NCBI RefSeq assembly: GCF_016612535.1 | Contig: NZ_JAENXS010000001.1 | Location: 2,629,501 to 2,693,500, forward strand | Direction of reading: 5' to 3' | DNA length: 64,000 nt | Source: Bradyrhizobium diazoefficiens | GTDB taxonomy: Bacteria > Pseudomonadota > Alphaproteobacteria > Rhizobiales > Xanthobacteraceae | Notes under the pieces: generated by a model | The model's database searches: none | Told to the model about the DNA's origin: nothing | The model's input: only the letters and a program-made list of their open reading frames with translations | Part shown: one piece after another, positions 17,604 to 25,684 of the stretch | How positions within the stretch are numbered: the stretch's first letter is position 1 | Layout: every line of letters begins with the position of its first letter | Made by a program: the position numbers and the translations under genes

Positions 17604-20600
17604 ATGGCCTTTTCCTCCTCCCCCTTCGCTTCCGAGCGCGCCGCCGGCGCGGGCGTCACTGCGGTGCTCGGGCCGACCAACACCGGCAAGACCCATCTCG
17701 CCATCGAGCGGATGCTCGCGCATCCCTCCGGCATGATCGGCCTGCCGCTGCGGCTGCTCGCGCGCGAGGTCTATAACAAGATCGTCGCCCGCGTGGGCGC
17801 AGACAGCGTCGCGCTGATCACCGGCGAGGAGAAGATCAAGCCGAAGAACCCGCGTTTTTGGGTGTCGACGGTCGAGGCGATGCCGCGCGATCTCGACGTC
17901 TCCTTCCTCGCCGTCGACGAGGTCCAGATCGCCTCTGATCTGGAACGCGGCCACGTCTTCACCGACCGCATCCTCAACCGCCGCGGCCGCGACGAGACGC
18001 TGCTCTTGGGTGCCGCCACCATGCGCCCGATCATCGAGCGGCTGCTGCCCGGCGTCTCCATGATCACCCGTCCCAGGCTGTCGCAGCTCGAATTCGCCGG
18101 CGACCGCAAGATCACGCGCCAGCCGCGCCGCACCGCCATCGTCGCCTTTTCGGCGGATGAAGTGTACGCCATCGCCGAGCTGATCCGCCGCCAGCATGGC
18201 GGCGCCGCCGTGGTGCTGGGCTCGCTGTCGCCGCGCACACGGAACGCACAGGTCGAGATGTTCCAGAACGGCGATGTCGATTACCTCGTCGCCACCGACG
18301 CGGTCGGCATGGGCCTCAATCTCGACGTCGACCACGTCGCCTTCGCCTCCGACCGCAAATTCGATGGCTACCAGTTCCGCCGCCTGACGCCGTCCGAATT
18401 CGGGCAAATCGCCGGCCGCGCCGGCCGCGCCACGCGCAACGGCACGTTCGGCACCACGGGCCGCTGCGGGCCGTTCGAGCCGGAGCTGGTGAATGCGCTC
18501 CAGAATCACATTTTCGATCCCGTGAAGATGCTGCAATGGCGCAATTCGAAGCTGGATTTCTCTTCCCTCGGCGCGCTGCAGGTGTCGCTGAACCTGTCCC
18601 CCGGCCATGAGACCCTGACCCGGGCGCCCATTGCCGAAGACATGCGCGTGCTCGACCACGCCGCCCGCGACGTCGAGGTGCGCGATGTCGCACATGGCAA
18701 GGCGGCGGTGGAACGGCTCTGGGAGGCCTGCCAGGTCCCGGACTACCGAAAGCTGTCGCCGGCCGCCCATGCCGAGCTCGTCACCACGCTGTACGGCTTC
18801 CTGATGCAGAAGGGATGCATCCCCGATTCCTGGTTTGCCGCCCAGATCGACCAGGCCGACCGCGTCGACGGCGACATCGACACGCTGTCGGCGCGAATCG
18901 CGCAGATCCGCACCTGGACCTTCGTCGCCAACCGCCCGGACTGGCTGAAAGACCCCGAACGCTGGCAGGGGATCGCCCGCGAAGTCGAAAATAAATTATC
19001 GGATGCGCTCCATGAACGCTTGACTGAGCGTTTCGTTGATCGCCGGACCAGTGTATTGATGCGCCGCCTGCGGGAGAACACGAGCTTGAATACGGAAATC
19101 GGCAAGACCGGCGAAGTCATCGTCGAAGGCCATGTCATCGGCCGCCTCGATGGCTTCACCTTTGCACCGGATGCGGCGGAAGCCGGCTCGGATGCGAAAG
19201 CCTTGCAGGCTGCCGCGCAAGCGGTGCTCGCCGGCGAGATCAACACGCGCGCCGAAAGACTCGGCAACGCGCCGGACGAGCAGTTCGTACTGACGTCCGA
19301 CGGCACGATCCGCTGGACCGGCGATGCGGTGGCGCGACTGACTGCCGCAGAGGAGGCGCTGCATCCGCGCATCCGCATCATCTCGGACGAGCGGCTGACC
19401 GGCGCGCCGCGCGAGAAAGTGCAGGCGCGGCTCGACCTCTGGCTCAAGACGCATATCGAAAAGCTGCTCGGGCCGATGTTCGAGCTGTCCAAGGCCGAGG
19501 ACGTCACCGGCATTGCCCGCGGCATCGCCTATCAGCTCGTCGAGGCGCTCGGCGTGCTGGAACGGCCGAAGATCGCCAACGAGCTGAAGGATCTCGACCA
19601 GCCCTCGCGCGCCGTATTGCGCAAATACGGCGTCCGCTTCGGCGCCTATCACATCTATTTCCCCGGTATTCTGAAGCCCGCCGCGCGTGCGCTGGCAGCA
19701 CTGCTGTGGGCGCTGAAGCAGGACAATGTCGATCTCTCGGCACTGTCGGGCGCGCAGCATCTGGCCTCTTCGGGCCGCACCTCGTTTCCGGTCGACAAGA
19801 TCCTGCCGCGCGATGCCTATCGCGTGCTCGGCTACAAGCAGGCCGGCGAGCGCGCCGTGCGCGTCGACATTCTGGAGCGTCTGGCCGATCTGATCCGGCC
19901 GGCGCTGGCCTGGCGCGAAAACGCGCCCGGCGAAAAGCCCGCCGGCGCGTTTGATGGCCGCGGTTTTGTGGTGACGCAGTCGATGACGTCGCTCACGGGT
20001 TCCGCCGGCGAAGACTTTGCCTCCGTGTTGCGCGCCCTCGGCTATCGCATGGAGAAGCGTGCGCCGCTGCCGCCCAAGCCGGTGGTGGCCGCCGCGGAGA
20101 CGCCGGCGGCTGAGGCTTCGGCCGAGACGACTGCGACTGAAACCCCGGTCGATGAGGCCGCAGCACAAGCGGACACCGCGATCGAAGCCGCCGCTGAGCC
20201 CGTCACCGTCGAAGACGCCCCCGGCATGGAGCAGCACGACGAGCCCGCTCACGAGGAGCCGGCGCTCGAAGCCTCGCCTGAAGCGCCTGTTACGCCCGAA
20301 GATGCCCCAGGCATTGCGCCGCCGGCCGAAGAGGTTGCGGCACCTGTCGAGGCCGCCGCTGAAGCCGCTCCCGCCGAGACCGCCGCAACGGAAGCCGCCG
20401 CATCGGCTGATGCCGCTGCACCTGTTGAAGCGGCCGCGTCCGCCGAGCCCGAGCTCATCGAAGTCTGGCGTCCCGGCGGCCGTCACGAGGATCGCAAGCC
20501 GCGCCACGAGCGTCATCGCCATCAGCGTCACAACAATCAGGCGCGCCCGCAGGCCGGTGCAGAGGCGGGTGCTGCACCCGCGGAGGGCGAAGCGGCCCAG

Positions 20601-21014
20601 GCCGCCGACGGCGAGAAGCGCGGGGAGCGCCATCGTCATGGCGGGCATCGCAGGGATTCTGGCAGGGACGGGGCTAAGGATTTCCGTAAACCGCGCGAAG
20701 GTGGTGCCGAGGGCGCGCCGCGTCCCGAGGGGCGCGACGACAAGAACCGCCGCTTCGAAGGCAAGGATCGTGATAAGGATCGCGACAACAAAGGGCGCGA
20801 TCACAACAAGGGCAAATTCGGCGGCGATCGCGATAAGGGCCGCGACAATCGTGGCCGCGACCGCGACAAGGGCCGCGACCGCCAGGGCGGTCCGTCGCTG
20901 CGTCCCTATGCCTCGAGCGCGAACCCGCGCGAGCGCGATCGGCCCATTGATCCGAACTCGCCCTTCGCCAAGCTAGCCGCGCTGAAGGAGCAACTCGCCG
21001 GCCGTAAGGAGTGA
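17604..21014 (+). CDS. Suv3-like DEAD/DEAH-family RNA helicase with disordered C terminus
   Basis: A 1136-residue protein. Residues 1-450 match the mitochondrial/alphaproteobacterial Suv3-type RNA helicase: Walker A GPTNTGKTH at about 23-31, DEVQ motif II (FLAVDEVQIASD) near 107-118, and motif VI-like QIAGRAGR. These enzymes unwind RNA, in mitochondria as part of the degradosome. The C-terminal 300 residues are low complexity: first Ala/Glu/Pro-rich and acidic, then an Arg/Asp/Gly/Lys repeat tract (units like GRDRDKGRD) typical of RNA-binding disordered tails. ATG at 17604 chosen over the TTG at 17598. It ends directly before the S4-domain gene. Confidence 0.88.
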   Translation: MAFSSSPFASERAAGAGVTAVLGPTNTGKTHLAIERMLAHPSGMIGLPLRLLAREVYNKIVARVGADSVALITGEEKIKPKNPRFWVSTVEAMPRDLDVSFLAVDEVQIASDLERGHVFTDRILNRRGRDETLLLGAATMRPIIERLLPGVSMITRPRLSQLEFAGDRKITRQPRRTAIVAFSADEVYAIAELIRRQHGGAAVVLGSLSPRTRNAQVEMFQNGDVDYLVATDAVGMGLNLDVDHVAFASDRKFDGYQFRRLTPSEFGQIAGRAGRATRNGTFGTTGRCGPFEPELVNALQNHIFDPVKMLQWRNSKLDFSSLGALQVSLNLSPGHETLTRAPIAEDMRVLDHAARDVEVRDVAHGKAAVERLWEACQVPDYRKLSPAAHAELVTTLYGFLMQKGCIPDSWFAAQIDQADRVDGDIDTLSARIAQIRTWTFVANRPDWLKDPERWQGIAREVENKLSDALHERLTERFVDRRTSVLMRRLRENTSLNTEIGKTGEVIVEGHVIGRLDGFTFAPDAAEAGSDAKALQAAAQAVLAGEINTRAERLGNAPDEQFVLTSDGTIRWTGDAVARLTAAEEALHPRIRIISDERLTGAPREKVQARLDLWLKTHIEKLLGPMFELSKAEDVTGIARGIAYQLVEALGVLERPKIANELKDLDQPSRAVLRKYGVRFGAYHIYFPGILKPAARALAALLWALKQDNVDLSALSGAQHLASSGRTSFPVDKILPRDAYRVLGYKQAGERAVRVDILERLADLIRPALAWRENAPGEKPAGAFDGRGFVVTQSMTSLTGSAGEDFASVLRALGYRMEKRAPLPPKPVVAAAETPAAEASAETTATETPVDEAAAQADTAIEAAAEPVTVEDAPGMEQHDEPAHEEPALEASPEAPVTPEDAPGIAPPAEEVAAPVEAAAEAAPAETAATEAAASADAAAPVEAAASAEPELIEVWRPGGRHEDRKPRHERHRHQRHNNQARPQAGAEAGAAPAEGEAAQAADGEKRGERHRHGGHRRDSGRDGAKDFRKPREGGAEGAPRPEGRDDKNRRFEGKDRDKDRDNKGRDHNKGKFGGDRDKGRDNRGRDRDKGRDRQGGPSLRPYASSANPRERDRPIDPNSPFAKLAALKEQLAGRKE

Positions 21015-21017
21015 TCC

Positions 21018-21290
21018 ACGACCGAGCGGCAGCGCATCGACAAATGGCTGTGGCACGCGCGGGTGGTGAAGGCGCGCACCTCCGCGGCCGAGCTCGTCGA
21101 GTCCGGTCATGTCCGCATCAACGGCGTTCGTGAAAAGTCGCCCGGACATGCGATCAAGATCGGCGATGTGCTCACGGTGGCGCTTGATCGCACCGTGCGC
21201 GTGTTGAAAGTGATTGATTTCAATGAGCGCCGCGGCGATGCAGCCTCGGCGCGCGTGCTCTATGAGGAGCTCAGTGAACGCAAAGCGTAA
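21018..21290 (+). CDS. S4-domain RNA-binding protein (Hsp15-like) with an unusual start
   Basis: About 90 residues. S4 domain: RIDKWLWHARVVKARTSAAE, then GHVRINGVREKSPGHAIKIGD, the canonical Hsp15/S4 arrangement binding structured RNA or stalled 50S subunits. The conserved RIDKWLWHAR lies upstream of the first standard start codon in frame (GTG at 21063), which would cut the domain in half. The position where an ATG is expected (before ACC GAG CGG CAG) reads ACG at 21018. It may start at ACG, or the gene may be damaged. The frame begins right after the helicase stop. Confidence 0.7.
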   Translation, partial: TTERQRIDKWLWHARVVKARTSAAELVESGHVRINGVREKSPGHAIKIGDVLTVALDRTVRVLKVIDFNERRGDAASARVLYEELSERKA

Positions 21291-21426
21291 TTAACTGCGC
21301 TTTGAGTTCATTTCTTGCTCGATCGAACACATAAAGCCGTCATGATCGGGGCTTCCCGACCTTGCAGCGCCGGGCCATCCGCGCTACGCAAGCCGCGACT
21401 TTTAAAAGAGCTTTTCGGAGCGTTGG

Positions 21427-21765
21427 ATGACTTACGTCGTCACTGAAGCCTGCATCAAGTGCAAGTACACCGACTGCGTCGAGGTCTGCCCGGTCGACTG
21501 TTTCTACGAGGGCGAGAACATGCTCGTCATCCATCCTGACGAGTGCATCGACTGCGGCGTGTGCGAGCCGGAATGCCCCGCCGACGCCATCAAGCCGGAC
21601 ACGGAACCGGGCCTGGAAAAGTGGCTCCAGGTCAACGCCGACTACGCCAAGAGCTGGCCGAACATCACGCAAAAGAAAGAATCACCCGACGACGCCAAGG
21701 AATTCGACGGGATGGAAGGCAAGTTCGAGAAATATTTTTCTCCGAACCCCGGCTCCGGAGACTAA
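21427..21765 (+). CDS. fdxA: Ferredoxin FdxA (7Fe-8S type)
   Basis: A 112-residue ferredoxin carrying two cluster-binding segments: [20 protein letters not shown] at residues 9-28 and [16 protein letters not shown] near 40-55. The first segment has the altered spacing of the [3Fe-4S]/[4Fe-4S] Azotobacter-type ferredoxin I family; the C-terminal extension (about 55 residues) is also family-typical. It donates electrons to unidentified partners. The gene is followed by carD, an arrangement I recognise from other rhizobia. Confidence 0.93.
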   Translation: MTYVVTEACIKCKYTDCVEVCPVDCFYEGENMLVIHPDECIDCGVCEPECPADAIKPDTEPGLEKWLQVNADYAKSWPNITQKKESPDDAKEFDGMEGKFEKYFSPNPGSGD

Positions 21766-21834
21766 ATTCCGGCGCAAACTTAACCCTAATACCTTCGTCA
21801 GCGTCGAAAACCAGCCCTGAAGACCCCTAAATCA

Positions 21835-21862
21835 TTGATTTTTGCGGGAAATGTGCTATATT
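21835..21862 (+). promoter_or_regulatory. Probable carD promoter
   Basis: ttgatt at 21835-21840 and tatatt at 21857-21862, separated by 16 bases, form a housekeeping sigma-like promoter. It places the transcript start near 21870 and so argues against translation from the first in-frame ATG at 21842. Confidence 0.6.
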
Positions 21863-21961
21863 GGGCACATTAAGCTGAACCCGCGTCAGCCCAGTTGGCC
21901 CCGCCGGGTTCCCGTGAAACCAAATGTCGAACAGGGGCGTGGCAGTTTCCGCGCGCAGGCT

Positions 21962-22927
21962 GTGTCACAGAAAACGCGTAAAAAGAGTACTTCAGCGAGG
22001 GCTTCCCATAAGGAGGCCAAAAAAGTCGCCGCGGCCAGCCGTAGCGCATCCAAGGGTCGGGCCGCTACCAAGGCGCCGCCGGCTGCAAAGTCCTCGAAGA
22101 ACAAAAGAAGCGCAATGCCTCACAAGACTGCCAAACCGGCCGCGAAAGCGACCGCTGCCAAGCCTGCTGTTGCCAAAGCTCCCGCTGCCAAGGCTTCGGC
22201 TGCCAAGCCTGTTGCTCCGAAGGCTCCCGTTGCTGCCGCCCCTGCCAAGGCACCCGTTGCTGCTGCCAAGCCGGCCGTGAAGGCCGCTGCACCCGCGCCG
22301 AAGGTCGAGGAAAAGAAGGTCGTGACCCAGCGCCAAGGCTTCAAGGCCAACGAATTCGTCGTCTATCCCGCTCACGGCGTCGGCCAGATCCTGGCCATCG
22401 AGGAGCAGGAGATCGCCGGTGCCAAGCTCGAGCTGTTCGTTATCAACTTCATCAAGGACAAGATGACGCTGCGCGTTCCGACCGCCAAGGTCATGAACGT
22501 CGGCATGCGCAAGCTGTCCGAGCCCGCGCTGGTGAAGAAGGCACTGGAAACGCTCAAGGGCCGCGCTCGCGTCAAGCGCACCATGTGGTCGCGCCGCGCC
22601 CAGGAATATGAAGCGAAGATCAATTCGGGCGACATCGTCGCGATCGCGGAGGTCGTGCGCGACCTCTATCGCTCCGAGTCGCAGCCCGAGCAGTCCTACA
22701 GCGAACGCCAGCTTTACGAAGCAGCGCTCGATCGTCTGTCCCGCGAGATCGCGGTGGTGCAGCACTCGACCGAGACCGAAGCGGTCAAGGAGATCGAGGC
22801 CCAGCTCGCCAAGAGCCCGCGCCGCACCGGTGCGAAGGCGGAAGCCGCCGACGGCGAGGCGGATGCCGAGGGCGATACCGACGAGGCCGATGGCGACGGT
22901 ACCACGGTCGCCGACGAGGCTGCGTAA
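21962..22927 (+). CDS. carD: CarD family transcriptional regulator
   Basis: CarD/CdnL-type RNA-polymerase-binding regulator. The conserved core starts at QRQGFKANEFVVYPAHGVGQ and ends near QLYEAALDRLSREIA; it contains the Tudor-like RNAP-interaction domain followed by the helical DNA-contacting domain. An N-terminal Lys/Ala/Pro-rich tail of 70-120 residues, resembling histone H1 tails, precedes it and an acidic Glu/Asp/Ala tail follows. The start is uncertain: GTG at 21962 opens the Lys-rich tail (321 aa), ATG at 22115 gives 270 aa; both lie downstream of the promoter at 21835. A strong terminator follows. Confidence 0.88.
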   Translation: MSQKTRKKSTSARASHKEAKKVAAASRSASKGRAATKAPPAAKSSKNKRSAMPHKTAKPAAKATAAKPAVAKAPAAKASAAKPVAPKAPVAAAPAKAPVAAAKPAVKAAAPAPKVEEKKVVTQRQGFKANEFVVYPAHGVGQILAIEEQEIAGAKLELFVINFIKDKMTLRVPTAKVMNVGMRKLSEPALVKKALETLKGRARVKRTMWSRRAQEYEAKINSGDIVAIAEVVRDLYRSESQPEQSYSERQLYEAALDRLSREIAVVQHSTETEAVKEIEAQLAKSPRRTGAKAEAADGEADAEGDTDEADGDGTTVADEAA

Positions 22928-22956
22928 GCGTCTCGCGAGCATCGATCGTAAGCATC

Positions 22957-22985
22957 AAAAGCCCGGCCGGTTGGCCGGGCTTTTT
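22957..22985 (+). terminator. Rho-independent terminator of carD
   Basis: Stem gcccggcc/ggccgggc with loop ggtt, preceded by aaaa and followed by tttttgttt. It lies 30 bases past the carD stop. Confidence 0.92.
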
Positions 22986-23028
22986 GTTTGAGCGTGCGGT
23001 GGTGATCGGCTTTCGTGCGGGCGCGCGG

Positions 23029-23421
23029 TCAGGCCGAGAAACGGTCGCCGAACATCGGCAGGCCGCTGTGCAATTGCGCCTGCGTCGCCTCGGCCTGGAT
23101 GACATCCCAATGCTCCGCGAGCATGCCATTCTTCAGCCGCACGATATCGGCAACGACCCATGCGGCCGGCGCGCCAATACCGCTGAACCGTCCATGGAGA
23201 GTGATGAGATCGCCGCTCGCCGCCGCGACGTGGTTCTCGTAGCGCAATGTAGCGGGCAGGCCCTTGACGAGGTCAAATAGCCCGTCACGTCCCGGCGGGA
23301 TATGTGCGCTGTGCTGGATATGTTGCGCGGACCAGAGGTGCTCGGCCGCGACGTAGTCGCGCTGGTTGAAGAGCGTGTCGAACGCGTCGAGGACGAATTT
23401 GACGCGATGGTCTTGTTCCAT
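23029..23421 (-). CDS. NTF2/SnoaL-like fold protein
   Basis: A 130-residue protein of the nuclear transport factor 2-like (SnoaL) superfamily. Family-like features: VLDAFDTLFNQRDYVAAEHL at the start, AQHIQHSAHIPPGRDGL in the middle, and AWVVADIVRLKNGMLAEHWDVIQ near the end, where the final Trp-Asp-Val strand is characteristic. Members are small hydrolases, isomerases or binding proteins; the substrate is unknown. It lies 16 bases downstream of a secreted-protein gene on the same strand and is probably co-transcribed. Confidence 0.78.
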   Translation of the reverse strand: MEQDHRVKFVLDAFDTLFNQRDYVAAEHLWSAQHIQHSAHIPPGRDGLFDLVKGLPATLRYENHVAAASGDLITLHGRFSGIGAPAAWVVADIVRLKNGMLAEHWDVIQAEATQAQLHSGLPMFGDRFSA

Positions 23422-23437
23422 CTTGACGTGTCATCCG

Positions 23438-24109
23438 TTACTTCCGCACCAGGGGAATCTGCAGATTGGTCGGACGGTTCTGCTCCGTATCGAAGCCGCG
23501 GCCATCGATGTTGCGGGCGCCCCAAAACAGCAGGTCGCCCCTGAGATAGACGAGATCGTATTCCATGAAGTTCGTTCCCTCCTTGAGACCGAAGGGCACG
23601 AAATCCTTGCCGAAGATGCTTTGGGGCGTGTTGACGGCCCATGGCGCGTATCCGGCCGCGGCGACCTTGTTGAGCAAATCGGCAAATCCCTGCGCCAGCG
23701 GCGTGACCTCGTACGCCTCGTCGGCGACGAAGTTGACTTTCTGCGCGCCCGGGGCGATCGGATGGCCGCCCTGCCACAGCATGTGGCCGCCGATCCTGAT
23801 TAGCGCGAGCGGCACGGCGCCGTAGGGATCGGCCGAGTTGATGATCTCGAGTTCAAAATGGTCGGCCGCCAGATATTTGAAGGCACGCTTGAGATAAAAC
23901 GGCTTGAGCGTGCCATCAGCATTCTTTGCCGCGCCCGGCCGCACCTCCGGCGCGATGCTTTCCCAACTTCCAAGCATCGCCTGCTTCAGCCCTGTCACAT
24001 CCAGTTCCATGCCGTTTGCCTTTAATCGATTGTTGGGGGATTGCGCATCGGCTTCGCCAAATCCCGCCAGCGCGAGAATCAGCAGCGACACGCGAATGAT
24101 CCTGGACAT
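23438..24109 (-). CDS. Secreted protein of unknown function
   Basis: A 223-residue protein with a signal peptide (MSRIIRVSLLILALAGFGEADAQ). The mature part has sequences such as AMLGSWESIAPEVRPGA and LYLKRAFKYLAADHFELEI that recall small lipocalin-like or DUF-type periplasmic proteins, but I cannot name the family. The start MSRIIRVS is preferred over an extension to 24142. It is divergent from a LysR regulator and has a perfect dyad 33 bases upstream, a likely operator. Confidence 0.65.
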   Translation of the reverse strand: MSRIIRVSLLILALAGFGEADAQSPNNRLKANGMELDVTGLKQAMLGSWESIAPEVRPGAAKNADGTLKPFYLKRAFKYLAADHFELEIINSADPYGAVPLALIRIGGHMLWQGGHPIAPGAQKVNFVADEAYEVTPLAQGFADLLNKVAAAGYAPWAVNTPQSIFGKDFVPFGLKEGTNFMEYDLVYLRGDLLFWGARNIDGRGFDTEQNRPTNLQIPLVRK

Positions 24110-24142
24110 GCGGAGCTCGCTTCCGTTCAACGCCTGCGGCAT

Positions 24143-24163
24143 GACCTGCCTGTCAGGCAGGTC
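24143..24163. promoter_or_regulatory. Perfect 10-bp dyad, probable TetR-type operator
   Basis: Arms gacctgcctg and caggcaggtc around a single T. Dyads of this accttgc/acctgcctg type with one central base are typical of TetR-family operators. It lies in the 150-bp space between the divergent secreted-protein gene and the LysR gene, but no TetR gene is in the window. Confidence 0.6.
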
Positions 24164-24257
24164 TCGTTCACGACGATGGCTTGCTATAGAGGCGGCTGGT
24201 CATGCTGAAAAAGACTTTGTAAGCTGGTCCCATGCCTACGGGATATGGGGAATTGTG

Positions 24258-25148
24258 ATGGAGCTTCGGCATCTCCGCTACTTCATCGCCGTCGCCGATG
24301 CAGGCAGTCTGACTGTTGCGGCCGAGCAGAAGCTGCACACGTCGCAGCCATCGCTCAGCCGGCAAATCCGTGACCTTGAGCAGGAGATCGGCGTTCCCTT
24401 GATGACCCGCGGCGCCCAGGGCATCGTGCTGACGGCGGCCGGGACGGCCTTTCTCGAACACGCAAGAATGGCATTGCTTCAGGCGGAGGCCGCGAAGGAA
24501 GCCGCGGTCCGCGCCGCGCAGCCACCAAATCCGGCTTTCTCGCTGGGATTTCTGTCGGGAGCCGAAATCGACCTGCTACCCGAGGTGGATCGCGTTCTGT
24601 GCGCCGCATTTCCCGGCATCGACATCCGCCTGTCGAGCGACTACTCGCCCTCGCTCGCCAAGGCCCTGATGCGGCGAAAACTCGATGCCGCCTTCATACG
24701 GCCGGAAGAGCACATGGAGGATCTGGCCTGCCGGCGCGTGCGCACGGATCCGCTGGTCTTCGTCTTTCCGAACGATCATCGCCTCGCGTTGCAAGCCGCC
24801 GTGGCGCCGCAGGAGATCGGGGGCGAGACCTTCTATCTCCCGTCGAAATCCGCACCTGCGGTGCGCCGCATCGTTCTTGATTATTTCAGCCGTGCCGGCA
24901 TCGACCTGAAACCCGATCGCGAAGTGCACAACGTCGTCCACGCGATCTCGATGATCGCGTCGACGCGCGGCGTCATGATGCTGCCGGCCTACACGAAGCG
25001 ATATTTGCCCGAGACGATCACCACCCGACCGGTGCAGGGAGAAGCCCCCATGCTCGACCTGGTCGTCGCCTACCATAAGGCGAACAAGTCTCCGATCCTG
25101 AAGCTGCTTCTCTCGGAGGCCGGCAAACTCGCTGGAGTGCCGTCCTAG
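24258..25148 (+). CDS. LysR family transcriptional regulator
   Basis: A 296-residue LysR-type regulator. The N-terminal winged helix reads MELRHLRYFIAVADAGSLTV with the recognition helix in LHTSQPSLSRQIRDLE (about residues 27-42); a periplasmic-binding-protein-like effector domain follows from about residue 90. The N-terminal motif LRHLRYF is that of the CatR/BenM-like branch, often involved in aromatic catabolism. The ATG at 24258 gives the classic LysR start. It is divergent from the secreted-protein gene and convergent, 2 bases apart, with regR. The target is unknown. Confidence 0.88.
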   Translation: MELRHLRYFIAVADAGSLTVAAEQKLHTSQPSLSRQIRDLEQEIGVPLMTRGAQGIVLTAAGTAFLEHARMALLQAEAAKEAAVRAAQPPNPAFSLGFLSGAEIDLLPEVDRVLCAAFPGIDIRLSSDYSPSLAKALMRRKLDAAFIRPEEHMEDLACRRVRTDPLVFVFPNDHRLALQAAVAPQEIGGETFYLPSKSAPAVRRIVLDYFSRAGIDLKPDREVHNVVHAISMIASTRGVMMLPAYTKRYLPETITTRPVQGEAPMLDLVVAYHKANKSPILKLLLSEAGKLAGVPS

Positions 25149-25150
25149 AG

Positions 25151-25684
25151 TTACTTCACCGGCCGCTTCTCGAGCTTCCTTGCCAGCGTGCGCCGATGCA
25201 TCCCCAGCCGCCTTGCTGCTTCCGAGATGTTGAAATCCGTCTCGATGAGCGTCTGGTGGATGCGCTCCCATTCCAGCGTCTTGATCGAGGTCGGCCGCAC
25301 GTCCAGCGCGACCCCGGCGTTGCCTTCGGCCTTGTTGAACGCGGCCTCAATGTCGTCGGTGTTGGACGGCTTTGCGAGATAATGGCAGGCGCCCAGCTTG
25401 ATTGCCTCGACGGCGGTCGAGATGCTGGCGAAGCCCGTCAGCACCACGATCAGCATGTCCTCGTCGTGGGTGTGCAGCAGCTCCACGCAAGCGAGACCCG
25501 AGGCGCCGCCGAGCTTGAGGTCGACCACGGCGTAGCCGAAGGATCGTTGCTCCAACACCTTGCGCACGTCGTCGATGGAGGCGGCGAGCACGACCTCGTA
25601 GCCGCGGCGCTCGAACGAGCGTTTCAGCGTGCGTGCAAAGCCTTCGTCGTCCTCGACGACGATGAGCGAACGGTCAGGCGTCAA
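25151..25684 (-). CDS. regR: Redox response regulator RegR (ActR/RegA/PrrA family)
   Basis: A 177-residue response regulator. Receiver domain with acidic pocket EDD at 11-13, phospho-acceptor Asp55 in VVDLKLGG and a conserved Lys near 105. The C terminus is a short Fis-type helix-turn-helix, ISEAARRLGMHRRTLARKL, nearly invariant in the RegA/ActR/RegR group. In Bradyrhizobium RegR activates nitrogen-fixation and other low-redox genes. The gene overlaps regS by 11 bases. Identification is firm; the regulon is inferred from relatives. Confidence 0.93.
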   Translation of the reverse strand: MTPDRSLIVVEDDEGFARTLKRSFERRGYEVVLAASIDDVRKVLEQRSFGYAVVDLKLGGASGLACVELLHTHDEDMLIVVLTGFASISTAVEAIKLGACHYLAKPSNTDDIEAAFNKAEGNAGVALDVRPTSIKTLEWERIHQTLIETDFNISEAARRLGMHRRTLARKLEKRPVK

